Below, piece after piece: positions 8,521 through 16,319 of a stretch of DNA of 45,112 bases. Under the pieces are notes generated by a model that was not told the DNA's origin, did no database searches, and saw only the letters and a list, made by a program, of their open reading frames with translations. How positions within the stretch are numbered: position 1 is the stretch's first letter; every line of letters begins with the position of its first letter. Location: IMG/VR virus record IMGVR_UViG_3300019758_000011, positions 1-45,112 of that record, one strand, 5' to 3'. The stretch comes from a virus. The position numbers were made by a program, and so were the translations under genes.

Positions 8521-8789
8521 GATACCCAGACAAAGCAACCCTCCAATTGACATCCAGCACAAAGGATGTTGATGGAAACTTTACAGGAGCAATCCTGGAG
8601 AGTGAAATTGTTGGGAGATTCAGACCTATTGCAAAAGGTTCTCTGGATTACGCTGGTAAATTTTATTGTAAAAAATTGGATTTTGCTCCCTATGAGATTG
8701 AGGGAGAGAAATTGAAAGTAAATGGAGTAGTAATGGAAATTTATAAGTTTTATAATTATCAAAATCATTGTGAGTTATGGCTAAGATAG
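8514..8789 (+). CDS. Head-tail connector protein (stopper-like)
   Basis: A 91-residue, beta-strand-rich protein (KATLQLTSSTKDVDGNFTGAILESEIVGRFRPIA...). Such small beta proteins between the adaptor and the gp10-like gene are usually head-completion stoppers that close the portal channel after packaging. It overlaps the preceding gene by 7 bases and the next by 13, which fits tight stoichiometric coupling. No specific motif is seen; assignment is by position, length and predicted strand content. Confidence 0.58.
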   Translation: MVRYPDKATLQLTSSTKDVDGNFTGAILESEIVGRFRPIAKGSLDYAGKFYCKKLDFAPYEIEGEKLKVNGVVMEIYKFYNYQNHCELWLR

Positions 8790-9232
8790 GAGGTTTGGGA
8801 GCTTTATTTAATGGAGCTCAAGTTGAGGGGATTTTGAGCCAATTCCAGGAGAAAGTTGATAATAAATCCCTGGAGGTTTTACAGTATGCTGGAGAAACTT
8901 TTGTAAATGAGGCACGAATTAAAGGGAATTACAATGACAGAACAGGGAATTTAAGGAGTTCAATTGGCTATATAATTTTAAATAATGGTAAAGTAATTGA
9001 TAAAAATTTCCAAAAATCTGGAGTTGGTTCTGGAGGAAATAAAGGAGTTTCAGCTGCAAAGGATTTTGCAGAGAGCCTTGCTCAACAATACTCCTCTGGA
9101 TTGGTTTTGATTGGAGTTGCTGGTATGGATTATGCAGCTTATGTTGAGAAAAAACATTCTCTGGATGTGATTTCTGGCTCAGCTCCAGAATCTGAATTTA
9201 TAAAAAACATATTTAGTGAAATTAAGTTTTAA
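8777..9232 (+). CDS. HK97 gp10-like head-tail joining protein
   Basis: A 151-residue protein with the gp10 signature: YAGETFVNEARIKGNYNDRTGNLRSSIGYII, then GLVLIGVAGMDYAAYVEKKHSLDVI, ending in a helix. The conserved DRTGNLR...SI and YA-x-YVE elements are clear. The protein joins the connector to the tail in HK97-type siphophages. It overlaps its neighbours on both sides. Confidence 0.82.
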   Translation: MAKIGGLGALFNGAQVEGILSQFQEKVDNKSLEVLQYAGETFVNEARIKGNYNDRTGNLRSSIGYIILNNGKVIDKNFQKSGVGSGGNKGVSAAKDFAESLAQQYSSGLVLIGVAGMDYAAYVEKKHSLDVISGSAPESEFIKNIFSEIKF

Positions 9233-9608
9233 TATAGAATCAATTATTTACAAAGCTTTGAATGTAGCTGCTGTAACTGACTTTATTTCTGGAGACATAT
9301 ACAAAGGTATTACTCCAGCTAAAAGTCAGCTCCAGGATATTGAAATTAAAGTTTTAACAAATAATAATAAGTATTTGCAGAATGGTTATGTAAATATAAA
9401 TTTCTATTGTCAGCAAATTAGAGAGGGAATCCCAGACAATAAGAAACTAAGTGAGGTAACTACTATTTTAATGAATCTAATTGACAAAAAAAACATCCAG
9501 GGAATCCTGTTTGATGTTGAGAGTCAAACTGGAGCAATTAAAGACCAGGAGCCTGGCAGAGATGGGATTTTCTTTACAAATTTAAAAGTAAAATTTAATA
9601 CAATTTAA
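9216..9608 (+). CDS. Tail terminator / completion protein
   Basis: A 130-residue alpha/beta protein (INFYCQQIREGIPDNKKLSEVTTILMNLIDKKNIQGILFDVESQTG) with the layout of tail terminator proteins (gpU / DUF3168-like), which cap the tail tube next to the head. No ATG is available near the front, so the start is taken as GTG at 9216, 17 bases inside the preceding gene; this would be one of the few non-ATG starts in the genome. The tail tube gene follows. Confidence 0.62.
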   Translation: MKLSFNIESIIYKALNVAAVTDFISGDIYKGITPAKSQLQDIEIKVLTNNNKYLQNGYVNINFYCQQIREGIPDNKKLSEVTTILMNLIDKKNIQGILFDVESQTGAIKDQEPGRDGIFFTNLKVKFNTI

Positions 9609-9626
9609 TAACTAAAAATTTAAAAA

Positions 9627-10145
9627 ATGAGTGCTAAAAATAATATTTTAGGAATAGAAAAATTTGAACTTGGAGCTCCTGGAGATGGAATTATGGGAGC
9701 AGCATTAACTGAGTTTACAGATATTGAGGTCAACTCTGTATCAATTGAGGGGGAGCAAGCTAATGAGGAAACAATTCCAACAGAGGCAAACGATTCATAT
9801 ATTACATTAAATGCTGATGTAACTCCAGCAAAATTAACTGTGAGGCTGTTTGGGGTTGATTTGGCTGATTATCCTATGTTAATGGGAGGAACTTTTTCTG
9901 TTGACAAATGGGAGGCTCCAAAAGTTAAGCCAAATATTTTCTTGAGTGCAATGTTGACCTCTTTTGAAGTTGATGGATTCAAAAAAACAATTTCCATTCC
10001 TTATGCAAAAGTAAATGCAAGGTTACAAGGGAATATTACAAAAAATGGATTGCCAGCTATTGATATTGAAATCACAGCAAACACTCCAGTTTCAGCTGCT
10101 CAAGTTGAGGGAGCTCCTTATGTAATCCAGGATGTTGCAGCGTAA
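9627..10145 (+). CDS. Major tail tube protein
   Basis: A 172-residue, acidic, beta-rich protein (VNSVSIEGEQANEETIPTEANDSYITLNADVTPAKLTVRLFGVD). Size, acidity, beta content and position between the terminator-like gene and the frameshifted chaperones identify it as the subunit that stacks into the tail tube. A strong intrinsic terminator directly after the stop suits a gene needing much more product than those downstream. Confidence 0.78.
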   Translation: MSAKNNILGIEKFELGAPGDGIMGAALTEFTDIEVNSVSIEGEQANEETIPTEANDSYITLNADVTPAKLTVRLFGVDLADYPMLMGGTFSVDKWEAPKVKPNIFLSAMLTSFEVDGFKKTISIPYAKVNARLQGNITKNGLPAIDIEITANTPVSAAQVEGAPYVIQDVAA

Positions 10146-10169
10146 TAAAAATTAATAAATTAATCTATT

Positions 10170-10202
10170 AAAAAGGCTGTGATTTGTTTTACAGCCTTTT
10201 TT
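10170..10202 (+). terminator. Intrinsic terminator after tail tube gene
   Basis: Perfect stem AAAAAGGCTGT (10170-10180) / ACAGCCTTTTT (10191-10201), 10-base loop, with a T run on the 3' side and an A run on the 5' side. Probably partial, since tail genes continue 9 bases downstream. Confidence 0.82.
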
Positions 10203-10210
10203 CAAAGCTT

Positions 10211-10657
10211 ATGGAGAACAGAGAGAAAATTTTACAGGCATTTATTGAAACTCCAACAACTTACAAAATTGCAGTTTCAGACAATTCAATGCTGCCAAAA
10301 TCAATGAAAAACAAAAAAGAGGTTACTTTTATTGTAAAGCCTCCTGTTTTGTCTGTATTGGCAAAATGTGGGATTCCTGTTGGTAAAATACCAAAAGAGC
10401 TTATGGATGCTGACAAAGATATTAATTTGGAGGATGCTGTGAAATACACAAAAGAAATGGCTGAGGCTTTTGCAATCCTGGCACATGGAAAAACAACAGA
10501 GTTTCCAGAATGGTATATCCCTTTTATTTTAAATAATGTAACTGCCAGAGAATTATTTATTTTATTTAAAGAGGTTGCTTTAAAAACACAGTCAAGTTTT
10601 TTTTTGAACAGTTTCCAGATTGCAAGCATAAGCAATCCAATGACGATGAGCCAGTAA
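10211..10657 (+). CDS. Tail assembly chaperone, short form (gpG-like)
   Basis: A 148-residue helical protein. The ATG at 10211 is preferred over an in-frame ATG at 10184, which lies inside the terminator. Position between tail tube and tape measure, and the T9 slippery run near the end of the frame (10597-10605), identify it as the gpG-type chaperone that coats the tape measure protein during tail assembly. The terminal 16 codons of this frame (NSFQIASISNPMTMSQ) exist only in the unshifted product. Confidence 0.78.
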   Translation: MENREKILQAFIETPTTYKIAVSDNSMLPKSMKNKKEVTFIVKPPVLSVLAKCGIPVGKIPKELMDADKDINLEDAVKYTKEMAEAFAILAHGKTTEFPEWYIPFILNNVTARELFILFKEVALKTQSSFFLNSFQIASISNPMTMSQ

Positions 10658-10884
10658 AACCTTTCAATGTTTATCAGTTTGTTGGCTCTGTTTGCAATTA
10701 TTATCATTTCTCCTGGGAGTTTGTTACTCAAAAAATATCTTATCAAAATTTAATAATGCTGGCAGCCTCTGTTCCAAAATATGACTCTGATAAAAAAGAG
10801 GACTCACAACAGGAGGAGCAGCCTGGAGATTTATTTGGAATATTAGACAAAGCACAAAAAACAAAAAATGAAAAAAGTACTTAA
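10211..10884 (+). CDS. Tail assembly chaperone, frameshifted long form (gpGT-like)
   Basis: The zero frame reads AGT TTT TTT TTG across nine T bases (10597-10605). Slipping back one base gives TTT TTT TTT GAA and continues as FEQFPDCKHKQSNDDEPV... to TAA at 10882-10884, adding about 95 residues with normal coding character (KPFNVYQFVGSVCNYYHFSWEFVTQKISYQNLIMLAASVP, then an acidic, Gln-rich tail). No start codon is needed for this second frame and it overlaps the next gene's start. A -1 shift at this gene is conserved in lambda-like and most long-tailed phages; the T contribution binds tail tube subunits. Confidence 0.75.
10597..10605 (+). promoter_or_regulatory. Slippery sequence for -1 frameshift
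   Basis: Nine T bases, read AGT TTT TTT TTG in the zero frame. Tandem P-site and A-site slippage by -1 keeps TTT pairing in both sites. The reading frame entered is open for about 285 bases, to 10884. Confidence 0.72.
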
Positions 10885-11437
10885 TATAATTTACAACAGA
10901 CTACTGGAGCTGAAACTCTCAGAGAATATCCTTTGCTCTGAATATTGGAGGAAAATCATTGCTTTAAATGAAAACTTTAACCAGGAGGCAGCCTGGAACT
11001 TATTTACAGAAAATTTTGACTGGATTGTAAATTCAAATATCATCACAACAGCTGAAATAAAATCCTGGTTTCTGGAGGAGGAGCTGAATGCTCATAATAT
11101 TTTTACAACTGGAACCCATAAGATTTCAGAATCAAAAGCCATTGGAATTGGAGAGGCTAATCTGGAGGCTGTTGGTCATTCAAAAATATTGCTATTTGAC
11201 CAGGCTCATTGCAAAGCTTTTGACAGTACTTTTGTAAAAGGTTTTAATAAATCTACATTTGAGCTAAAAGAATGCACAGGAGAGGCTTTCAATGATTGTA
11301 AAGCTGTTGCTGGTTACAACTCAAAAGTTGAGGCTTGGGATAATAGTTTTGTAACTGCTCAAGATTGGAGCTTTATTATTCAGCACAAAGGAGCTCAAGT
11401 TGCTGCAACTGTTAGAGCTGTTGTAAATGAGCAATAA
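10868..11437 (+). CDS. Beta-helix repeat protein between chaperone and tape measure
   Basis: A 189-residue protein. Residues 1 to about 75 are helical; residues about 78-180 carry short hydrophobic repeats (KISESKAIGIGEANLEAVGHSKILLFDQAHCKAFDSTFVKGFNKSTFEL...) of the kind that winds into a beta helix, with Ala or small residues and aromatic residues in register. Similar repeats occur in phage and Bacteroidetes surface proteins. Its place, overlapping the shifted chaperone by 17 bases, suggests a tail role or a moron; function unknown. Confidence 0.6.
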   Translation: MKKVLNIIYNRLLELKLSENILCSEYWRKIIALNENFNQEAAWNLFTENFDWIVNSNIITTAEIKSWFLEEELNAHNIFTTGTHKISESKAIGIGEANLEAVGHSKILLFDQAHCKAFDSTFVKGFNKSTFELKECTGEAFNDCKAVAGYNSKVEAWDNSFVTAQDWSFIIQHKGAQVAATVRAVVNEQ

Positions 11438-11482
11438 GTTTACTTATAAGTATATTTTTTAATATAAAAGTATAGGTATAAA

Positions 11483-11509
11483 AAAAGAGGCTTAATTGCC
11501 TCCTCTTTT
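11483..11509. terminator. Bidirectional intrinsic terminator
   Basis: Stem AAAAGAGG (11483-11490) / CCTCTTTT (11502-11509) with an alternative inner pairing GAGGC/GCCTC. It separates the convergent genes 10868-11437 (+) and 11492-11686 (-), overlapping the end of the latter. Confidence 0.7.
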
Positions 11510-11686
11510 GTTTATAAATAAATTGAGTTTTTGTATATCCTCTTTTTTTACATCAAAAGCAATATACTGCTCTTTAAACTCTGTAAAGCATTCCATTTCC
11601 AATGTAAAGCCTTTTTTTGTCTTATAAATAGTGAAAAGAGATTTTTTCCCCTCAATTGTGATTGATTCAGTTTTTATATTTGGCAT
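11492..11686 (-). CDS. Small hypothetical protein, reverse strand
   Basis: A 64-residue protein (MPNIKTESITIEGKKSLFTIYKTKKGFTLEMECFTEFKEQYIAFDVKKEDIQKLNLF) with alternating strands and a final helix. No family recognised. It is the last of up to three reverse-strand genes inserted between the chaperone and tape measure genes, and its stop lies within the bidirectional terminator. Likely a moron expressed independently of the late operon. Confidence 0.58.
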   Translation of the reverse strand: MPNIKTESITIEGKKSLFTIYKTKKGFTLEMECFTEFKEQYIAFDVKKEDIQKLNLFINKRGGN

Positions 11687-11728
11687 AATTATTTTTTATA
11701 AGTTAGATATTTCTAAAATCATAGCAAT

Positions 11729-11833
11729 CTAAACAATAATGAATCCATTTTTTAAACCTAAAAAAGTTTTTTTCTGTACGCTGTGAGTCTCTGTTGCTTT
11801 AGATAAATTACATTTACATTTTTTACATTTCAT
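11729..11833 (-). CDS. Very small Cys-rich protein, reverse strand
   Basis: A 34-residue open frame, MKCKKCKCNLSKATETHSVQKK..., with a CxxCxC cluster and a later His that could make half a zinc ribbon. It starts 10 bases after the stop of the 215-residue reverse gene. An in-frame upstream extension would overlap that gene and is unlikely. The short length makes the call uncertain; it could be noise. Confidence 0.35.
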   Translation of the reverse strand: MKCKKCKCNLSKATETHSVQKKTFLGLKNGFIIV

Positions 11834-11843
11834 AATTTTATTT

Positions 11844-12491
11844 TTATAAAATATGTCTGATATTGTTTGGAACCTGGATTTTAACTCCAGAAACATACTG
11901 CTCAATGTAATGGATTTCAAAGTCAATGCCATTTGGAGAGATTGAGTCTGGGAGATTATTTACTGCAAATCTGATTTTATTAACATCAAAAAAGCTGCAA
12001 ATATCAATCCCTTTTTTTGATGCGTGCTCCAGTAATTTCTCCAGGATTATCTCCTTATCAATAATCCATAAATCTCCCTTAAAATGACCAAAATTATACC
12101 AGAATCTATTGCTTTTTTTATAGTCTCCAAAACCTCCAATCTCATATTTGATAAAATCTAACTTATGACAGCTCCAGGCTGGATTTGAGTGCATTGTTAG
12201 ACAGTTTTTAGCATCTTTAATGCTCCTGGATTCACAGAGAGCAATCTGATGAGTATGGAATATGAATTGATAAGGATGGACTTTGGCTCCTTTGTAAGTT
12301 GCTGCTGTTGATTTCCAGTTTTGGATAAGTGCAAACAGCTGCCTTATAATATTATAAGAGCCCAGGAGCTGCTGCTCTGCAATATTTATAAAAATCTTAT
12401 CTCCAATAAATTCACAATTCAGCTCCTTAGCAAAAGCCAAAGCTGCTGGAAAGTATTTTGATTTATTTTTTTTAAAAGATAAACTATACAT
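11844..12491 (-). CDS. Hypothetical protein, reverse strand, upstream of tape measure
   Basis: A 215-residue protein with real coding character (LPDSISPNGIDFEIHYIEQYVSGVKIQVPNNIRHIL; YQFIFHTHQIALCESRSIKDAKNCL) and backbone codon use. No domain recognised. It reads away from the tape measure gene, with which it shares an intergenic region of under 90 bases that holds the late-type box ATGAAACTACTG. With its two reverse neighbours it interrupts the normally unbroken chaperone/tape-measure order. Confidence 0.65.
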   Translation of the reverse strand: MYSLSFKKNKSKYFPAALAFAKELNCEFIGDKIFINIAEQQLLGSYNIIRQLFALIQNWKSTAATYKGAKVHPYQFIFHTHQIALCESRSIKDAKNCLTMHSNPAWSCHKLDFIKYEIGGFGDYKKSNRFWYNFGHFKGDLWIIDKEIILEKLLEHASKKGIDICSFFDVNKIRFAVNNLPDSISPNGIDFEIHYIEQYVSGVKIQVPNNIRHIL

Positions 12492-12497
12492 TTTTTT

Positions 12498-12575
12498 ATG
12501 AAACTACTGAAACAGAGGTCTAAAATAGTCTTAAAAATTCTGTTATCAAAGTACTTTTATAGAAATTATAATTTT
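12498..12575 (+). promoter_or_regulatory. Candidate late promoter before tape measure gene
   Basis: ATGAAACTACTGAAACAG at 12498 nearly repeats ATGAAACTACTGTAAACAG at 5987, and TATAATTTT just before the ATG at 12576 matches the element before the scaffold gene. The gene reads away from a reverse gene here, so a promoter is needed in this stretch. Confidence 0.45.
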
Positions 12576-15500
12576 ATGGGAGCAGTTTCTGGAGATAATT
12601 CCTTATTTTTTTCAACAGGATTGGATAATTCTGGACTTTTAAAAGGCTCAGCTGAGGCTGGAGGCATTGTGCAAAATATGGCAAGTAAAATCTCCAAAAT
12701 AAATCCTTTTGCTGCTTTGGGAGTTGCTGCTGTTGCTGCTTTTGCTATGATTGCAAGTTCTGCAACAAAAATGGCAAAGGAATTTGAGCACGCAATGAAA
12801 GAGGTTGAAACCATTTCAGCTGCAACTCAGAAAAATTTTAAAGGCATCTCCTCCCAGGTTTTTGCATTGTCAAAAATTACTCCAGACAATCCAGAGAAAC
12901 TGGCTAAAGCTTATTATCAGATTGTTTCTGCTGGTTATGATGGGGCAGCTGGGTTGAAATTATTGGAGACTGCTGCAAAAGCAGCTGTTGGAGGAGTTAC
13001 AGATACACAAACAGCAGCTGATGGATTGACAACTGTTTTAAATGCTTTTAAAATTGAGGCTGGAGAGGTCAACTCTGTGGCTGATGTAATGTTCCAGACT
13101 GTTAAGCTGGGAAAAACAACCTTTGGAGAGTTGGCTGCAAATATGTCAACAGTTGCTCCAATTGCAGCAGCCTCTGGAATATCATTTGACCAGATTTCTG
13201 CTGCTATTGCTACATTGACAAAGCAAGGGGTTCCAACTGCTCAAGCTATGACCCAGATAAGGTCTGCAATTATTGGAGCCAATGAATCCCTGGGAGATGG
13301 ATGGGTTAAAGCAATGAGCTTACAGGATGCTTTCCAGTTATTATATGACAAAGCTGGAGGTTCTCAAACTGCTCTCCAGGAATTAGTTGGGAGAGTTGAG
13401 GCTGTTGGAGGAGTGCTGGGGGTTGCTGGTAAAAATGCAAAAATGGCTGCTGAGGATTTGGCAAGTATTAAAGCAGCAGCTGGAGCAAATGAGCAAGCTT
13501 ATGCCTCAATGGTTACATCTAATGTGAGTCAAAGTGAGCTTTTAAGGAATAAAATAAAAGCAACAACTGAGGGAATTGGAAATTTTTTCAATGATATGAG
13601 CACTAATGCAATAAGTGATTTGGCTGCTATATTTGAGGAAAATGACAAGCTCTCCAAAAAATACACAGAGCAAAAAATTGCAATAAATGATTTATATACA
13701 GAATATCTCTCTTTACATACAGAGGAATCCAGGAGGCTGGAAATCCTGGAGGAGATAAATAAATTAAACCCATCTATTATTGAGGGTTTAAAAAATGAGG
13801 CTATTGGATATGATAATCTGGGGGAAAGTATAAGAAAATACAATGCTTATGTTTTATCAAAAGAGATAGTTTCTGAGGATTTTGGAGACAGAATTGCTGG
13901 TCAAGAAAAACTTATAAAACATTATAAAAAAGAGCAAAAAGAAACTGAGGGAGATTTAAAAAGAGAATACCAGGAGTTTGTTCTGAGTCTCTCAGCAATG
14001 AAAATCTCAGATACTGAGAGAGCTGGATTGCAAGCCATTATAAGCTCAGAGGGAGATTTTATGGATAAGATTGAGCCAATAAGAGCTAAAATCTCTGAAA
14101 TAATGGCAAAAGGCTATGAGGATACCTCTGGAATAACATCCCTCCCTTTTGGAGATATTAAAGATTATGAGAGTCTTGCTGGAGCTGTTGAGTTGGTTGA
14201 AAAATCTTACAATAAATTACAAGCTGCTGCAAAAGAGGCTTTAATTAATTACCAGGATAACACAACAGATGCTCCTTTTGTGGTTAATGAGATTGAAAAT
14301 GTAAACTCTTTAATTGAGTTGGAGAAAAATTACAGCTCTTATCAAAATAAAACGATTAAGGAGGCTTATAAAAACAGAGTTGAGCAAATAAATAACCAGA
14401 ACAAAATTGCTGCTGAAATTGCCAAAATAAATGGAATTACTAAACAGGAATATGATAAAAACTCTAAAGTTTTGGCAGCTTATTTGAAGTCTGAGGATAA
14501 ACAAATAAGAGAGGCAGCTGAAAAGAGAGAAAAATATTTCAATTACAAAATTGCTCCTCCAAAAACAGACACAACTTTTAAAGAGGAGCTTACTGAGAAA
14601 AAAAAGCAATATGATGGGTATAAGTTAGCCATTGAGAATAAAGATTTGGAGCTTGCTAAAAAATTAAAAGAAACTTACAAACTTAAAGAGGAGGATTATA
14701 CTACTTATTTAAGGAATTTATATGCTCAGACTGAGGATTATAATAAAAAATCAACCATTCTGGAAACTTTGGATAAATCTGATTCTGGTCTGGTTGATAG
14801 AAAAAAGGCAACTCCAATAGTTGCAAAATTAATGCCTGTAACGATTATCCCAGAAATTGACACAACCTCTGTTGAGGCTATCAATACAAAGCTTAAAAAA
14901 TTAAGGTCAGATTGGAGCAAAGCACAAACAAAACTTGACAGAGAAACCATTCAGAAACAAATTGAAGTTGAGGAGGCAAAACTTAAGTCAATTGAATTAT
15001 CTAAAGGGAAAAAAGAGAAAATTGAGGAGGATTTTTACAAAACCATTCAATCTCTCTCCAGGAAAGGCTTACTGGATAAGAAAAAAGAACTTAAAAAAGA
15101 GCTAAAGGCTGTCAAAGATTCACTTGGAGAACAATCTGAGGCTTATAAAAAATTAAGAGACCAAATTGATAAAATAAATGAGGAGACTGGAAAAGGGGTT
15201 GCTGGGGTTGCTGCTGAGTTTTCAAAAGGATTCTCTGGTTTGTCTGATTTATTTGCAAAATTTGGAGATGAGGACACAGCTCAAGTTTTAGGGCAACTCT
15301 CTGGAGTTGCTGATGGAATTGCCTCCATTGCCTCTGGAGATATTATTGGAGGCTCTTTGGCAGTTTTAAACTCTGCAATTACAGTAACTGTTGAGTCAGA
15401 CACAGAGCAGTTTGAAAAAGACATGGAGAGACTCTCCAGAGTTATCAAAAACCTGGCTTTGGAGATTGACCATGCAATGGGAACGGACAGGATTGATAAG

Positions 15501-16316
15501 AGGCTGGAAAATTTAAAACAAGAGGCAGCTTTATTGGAGGCAAATAAAAAAGCTCTCCAGGCAGAATTGGAAGCCAGGAGGAGCATTAATGTTTTAGGAA
15601 TTTCAGTAAGAAAAAAAGGAGAGGGTTCTGGGAGTGATGCTGAAAAAATAAAAGAGTTTGAGGATTCCATCCAGGAGGCGATTTGGAGGCTTAAAGACTT
15701 ACAGACTGAAATATATGAGACTCTGACAGCAGCCACAAAAAACTCAATTGCTGATAGTATTATTGAGGGTTTTAAAGCTGGAAAAAATTCAATTGCTGAT
15801 TTTGCTGGAACATTTGAGGAGTTAATGAAAAAAGCAATGATTGAAACTTTTAAATTGAAATTCCTGGAGGTTGCAACCAATAAATTTTTTGAGCAATTTG
15901 GTCAGATGGCTGAATCTGGTCAAAGCCTCTCTCCAGTTGAAATTGCAAACTTAAGAGCCTCTTTTAATGACTTACTTACAAAATCACAGGCAGAAATGGA
16001 GGCTTTAAATGAAATCCTTTCAAGTGCTGGAATTGCTGGAGGAATGTTTGGAGAAACTGCTGAAAATAGAGGTTTAAGTGGAGCTATTAGAGAAAATATC
16101 ACAGAGGAGACTGGAACAGAATTGGCTGGATTAATGAGGAGGATTGCTGAGGATGTGAGAGCTGGATTATTTTATGGAAAAACAGCTGTTGAAAATTTAG
16201 TTTTGATTGAAGCAAACACAAAAAACACAGTAAAAGAGTTACAGTTTGCAGTTGTAGAACTCAAATCAATTGCCAAAAATACCAGAGAGATTTATTTGCA
16301 CGACATAGGAGCATAA
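12576..16316 (+). CDS. Tail tape measure protein
   Basis: A protein of 1246 residues starting MGAVSGDNSLFFSTGLDNSGLLKGSAEAGG. An in-frame ATG 78 bases upstream falls inside the putative promoter box and is rejected. Near the N-terminus is a hydrophobic Ala-rich segment (AALGVAAVAAFAMIASSATKMA), followed by the TP901-type core (KEVETISAATQKNF...LSKITPDNPEKLAKAYYQIVSAGYDGAAGLKLLETAAKAA), then long coiled coils and a second Gly/Ala-rich region near residue 880. It sets tail length; at about 1.5 angstrom per residue, near 190 nm. It lacks a recognisable lytic domain. Confidence 0.9.
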   Translation: MGAVSGDNSLFFSTGLDNSGLLKGSAEAGGIVQNMASKISKINPFAALGVAAVAAFAMIASSATKMAKEFEHAMKEVETISAATQKNFKGISSQVFALSKITPDNPEKLAKAYYQIVSAGYDGAAGLKLLETAAKAAVGGVTDTQTAADGLTTVLNAFKIEAGEVNSVADVMFQTVKLGKTTFGELAANMSTVAPIAAASGISFDQISAAIATLTKQGVPTAQAMTQIRSAIIGANESLGDGWVKAMSLQDAFQLLYDKAGGSQTALQELVGRVEAVGGVLGVAGKNAKMAAEDLASIKAAAGANEQAYASMVTSNVSQSELLRNKIKATTEGIGNFFNDMSTNAISDLAAIFEENDKLSKKYTEQKIAINDLYTEYLSLHTEESRRLEILEEINKLNPSIIEGLKNEAIGYDNLGESIRKYNAYVLSKEIVSEDFGDRIAGQEKLIKHYKKEQKETEGDLKREYQEFVLSLSAMKISDTERAGLQAIISSEGDFMDKIEPIRAKISEIMAKGYEDTSGITSLPFGDIKDYESLAGAVELVEKSYNKLQAAAKEALINYQDNTTDAPFVVNEIENVNSLIELEKNYSSYQNKTIKEAYKNRVEQINNQNKIAAEIAKINGITKQEYDKNSKVLAAYLKSEDKQIREAAEKREKYFNYKIAPPKTDTTFKEELTEKKKQYDGYKLAIENKDLELAKKLKETYKLKEEDYTTYLRNLYAQTEDYNKKSTILETLDKSDSGLVDRKKATPIVAKLMPVTIIPEIDTTSVEAINTKLKKLRSDWSKAQTKLDRETIQKQIEVEEAKLKSIELSKGKKEKIEEDFYKTIQSLSRKGLLDKKKELKKELKAVKDSLGEQSEAYKKLRDQIDKINEETGKGVAGVAAEFSKGFSGLSDLFAKFGDEDTAQVLGQLSGVADGIASIASGDIIGGSLAVLNSAITVTVESDTEQFEKDMERLSRVIKNLALEIDHAMGTDRIDKRLENLKQEAALLEANKKALQAELEARRSINVLGISVRKKGEGSGSDAEKIKEFEDSIQEAIWRLKDLQTEIYETLTAATKNSIADSIIEGFKAGKNSIADFAGTFEELMKKAMIETFKLKFLEVATNKFFEQFGQMAESGQSLSPVEIANLRASFNDLLTKSQAEMEALNEILSSAGIAGGMFGETAENRGLSGAIRENITEETGTELAGLMRRIAEDVRAGLFYGKTAVENLVLIEANTKNTVKELQFAVVELKSIAKNTREIYLHDIGA

Positions 16317-16319
16317 TTT

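Noticed and set aside
11492-12491. Insertion sequence interrupting the tail operon
   Set aside because: No transposase, no flanking inverted repeats and no target duplication are visible; codon use matches the backbone.
12498-12575. Upstream ATG for the tape measure gene
   Set aside because: It coincides with the box also found at 5987, where it is noncoding, and the resulting 26 residues are unlike tape measure N-termini.
15281-15880. Long reverse-strand frame (199 codons) inside the tape measure gene
   Set aside because: It is a by-product of CG-poor codon use on the + strand; the + frame is an unmistakable tape measure protein.
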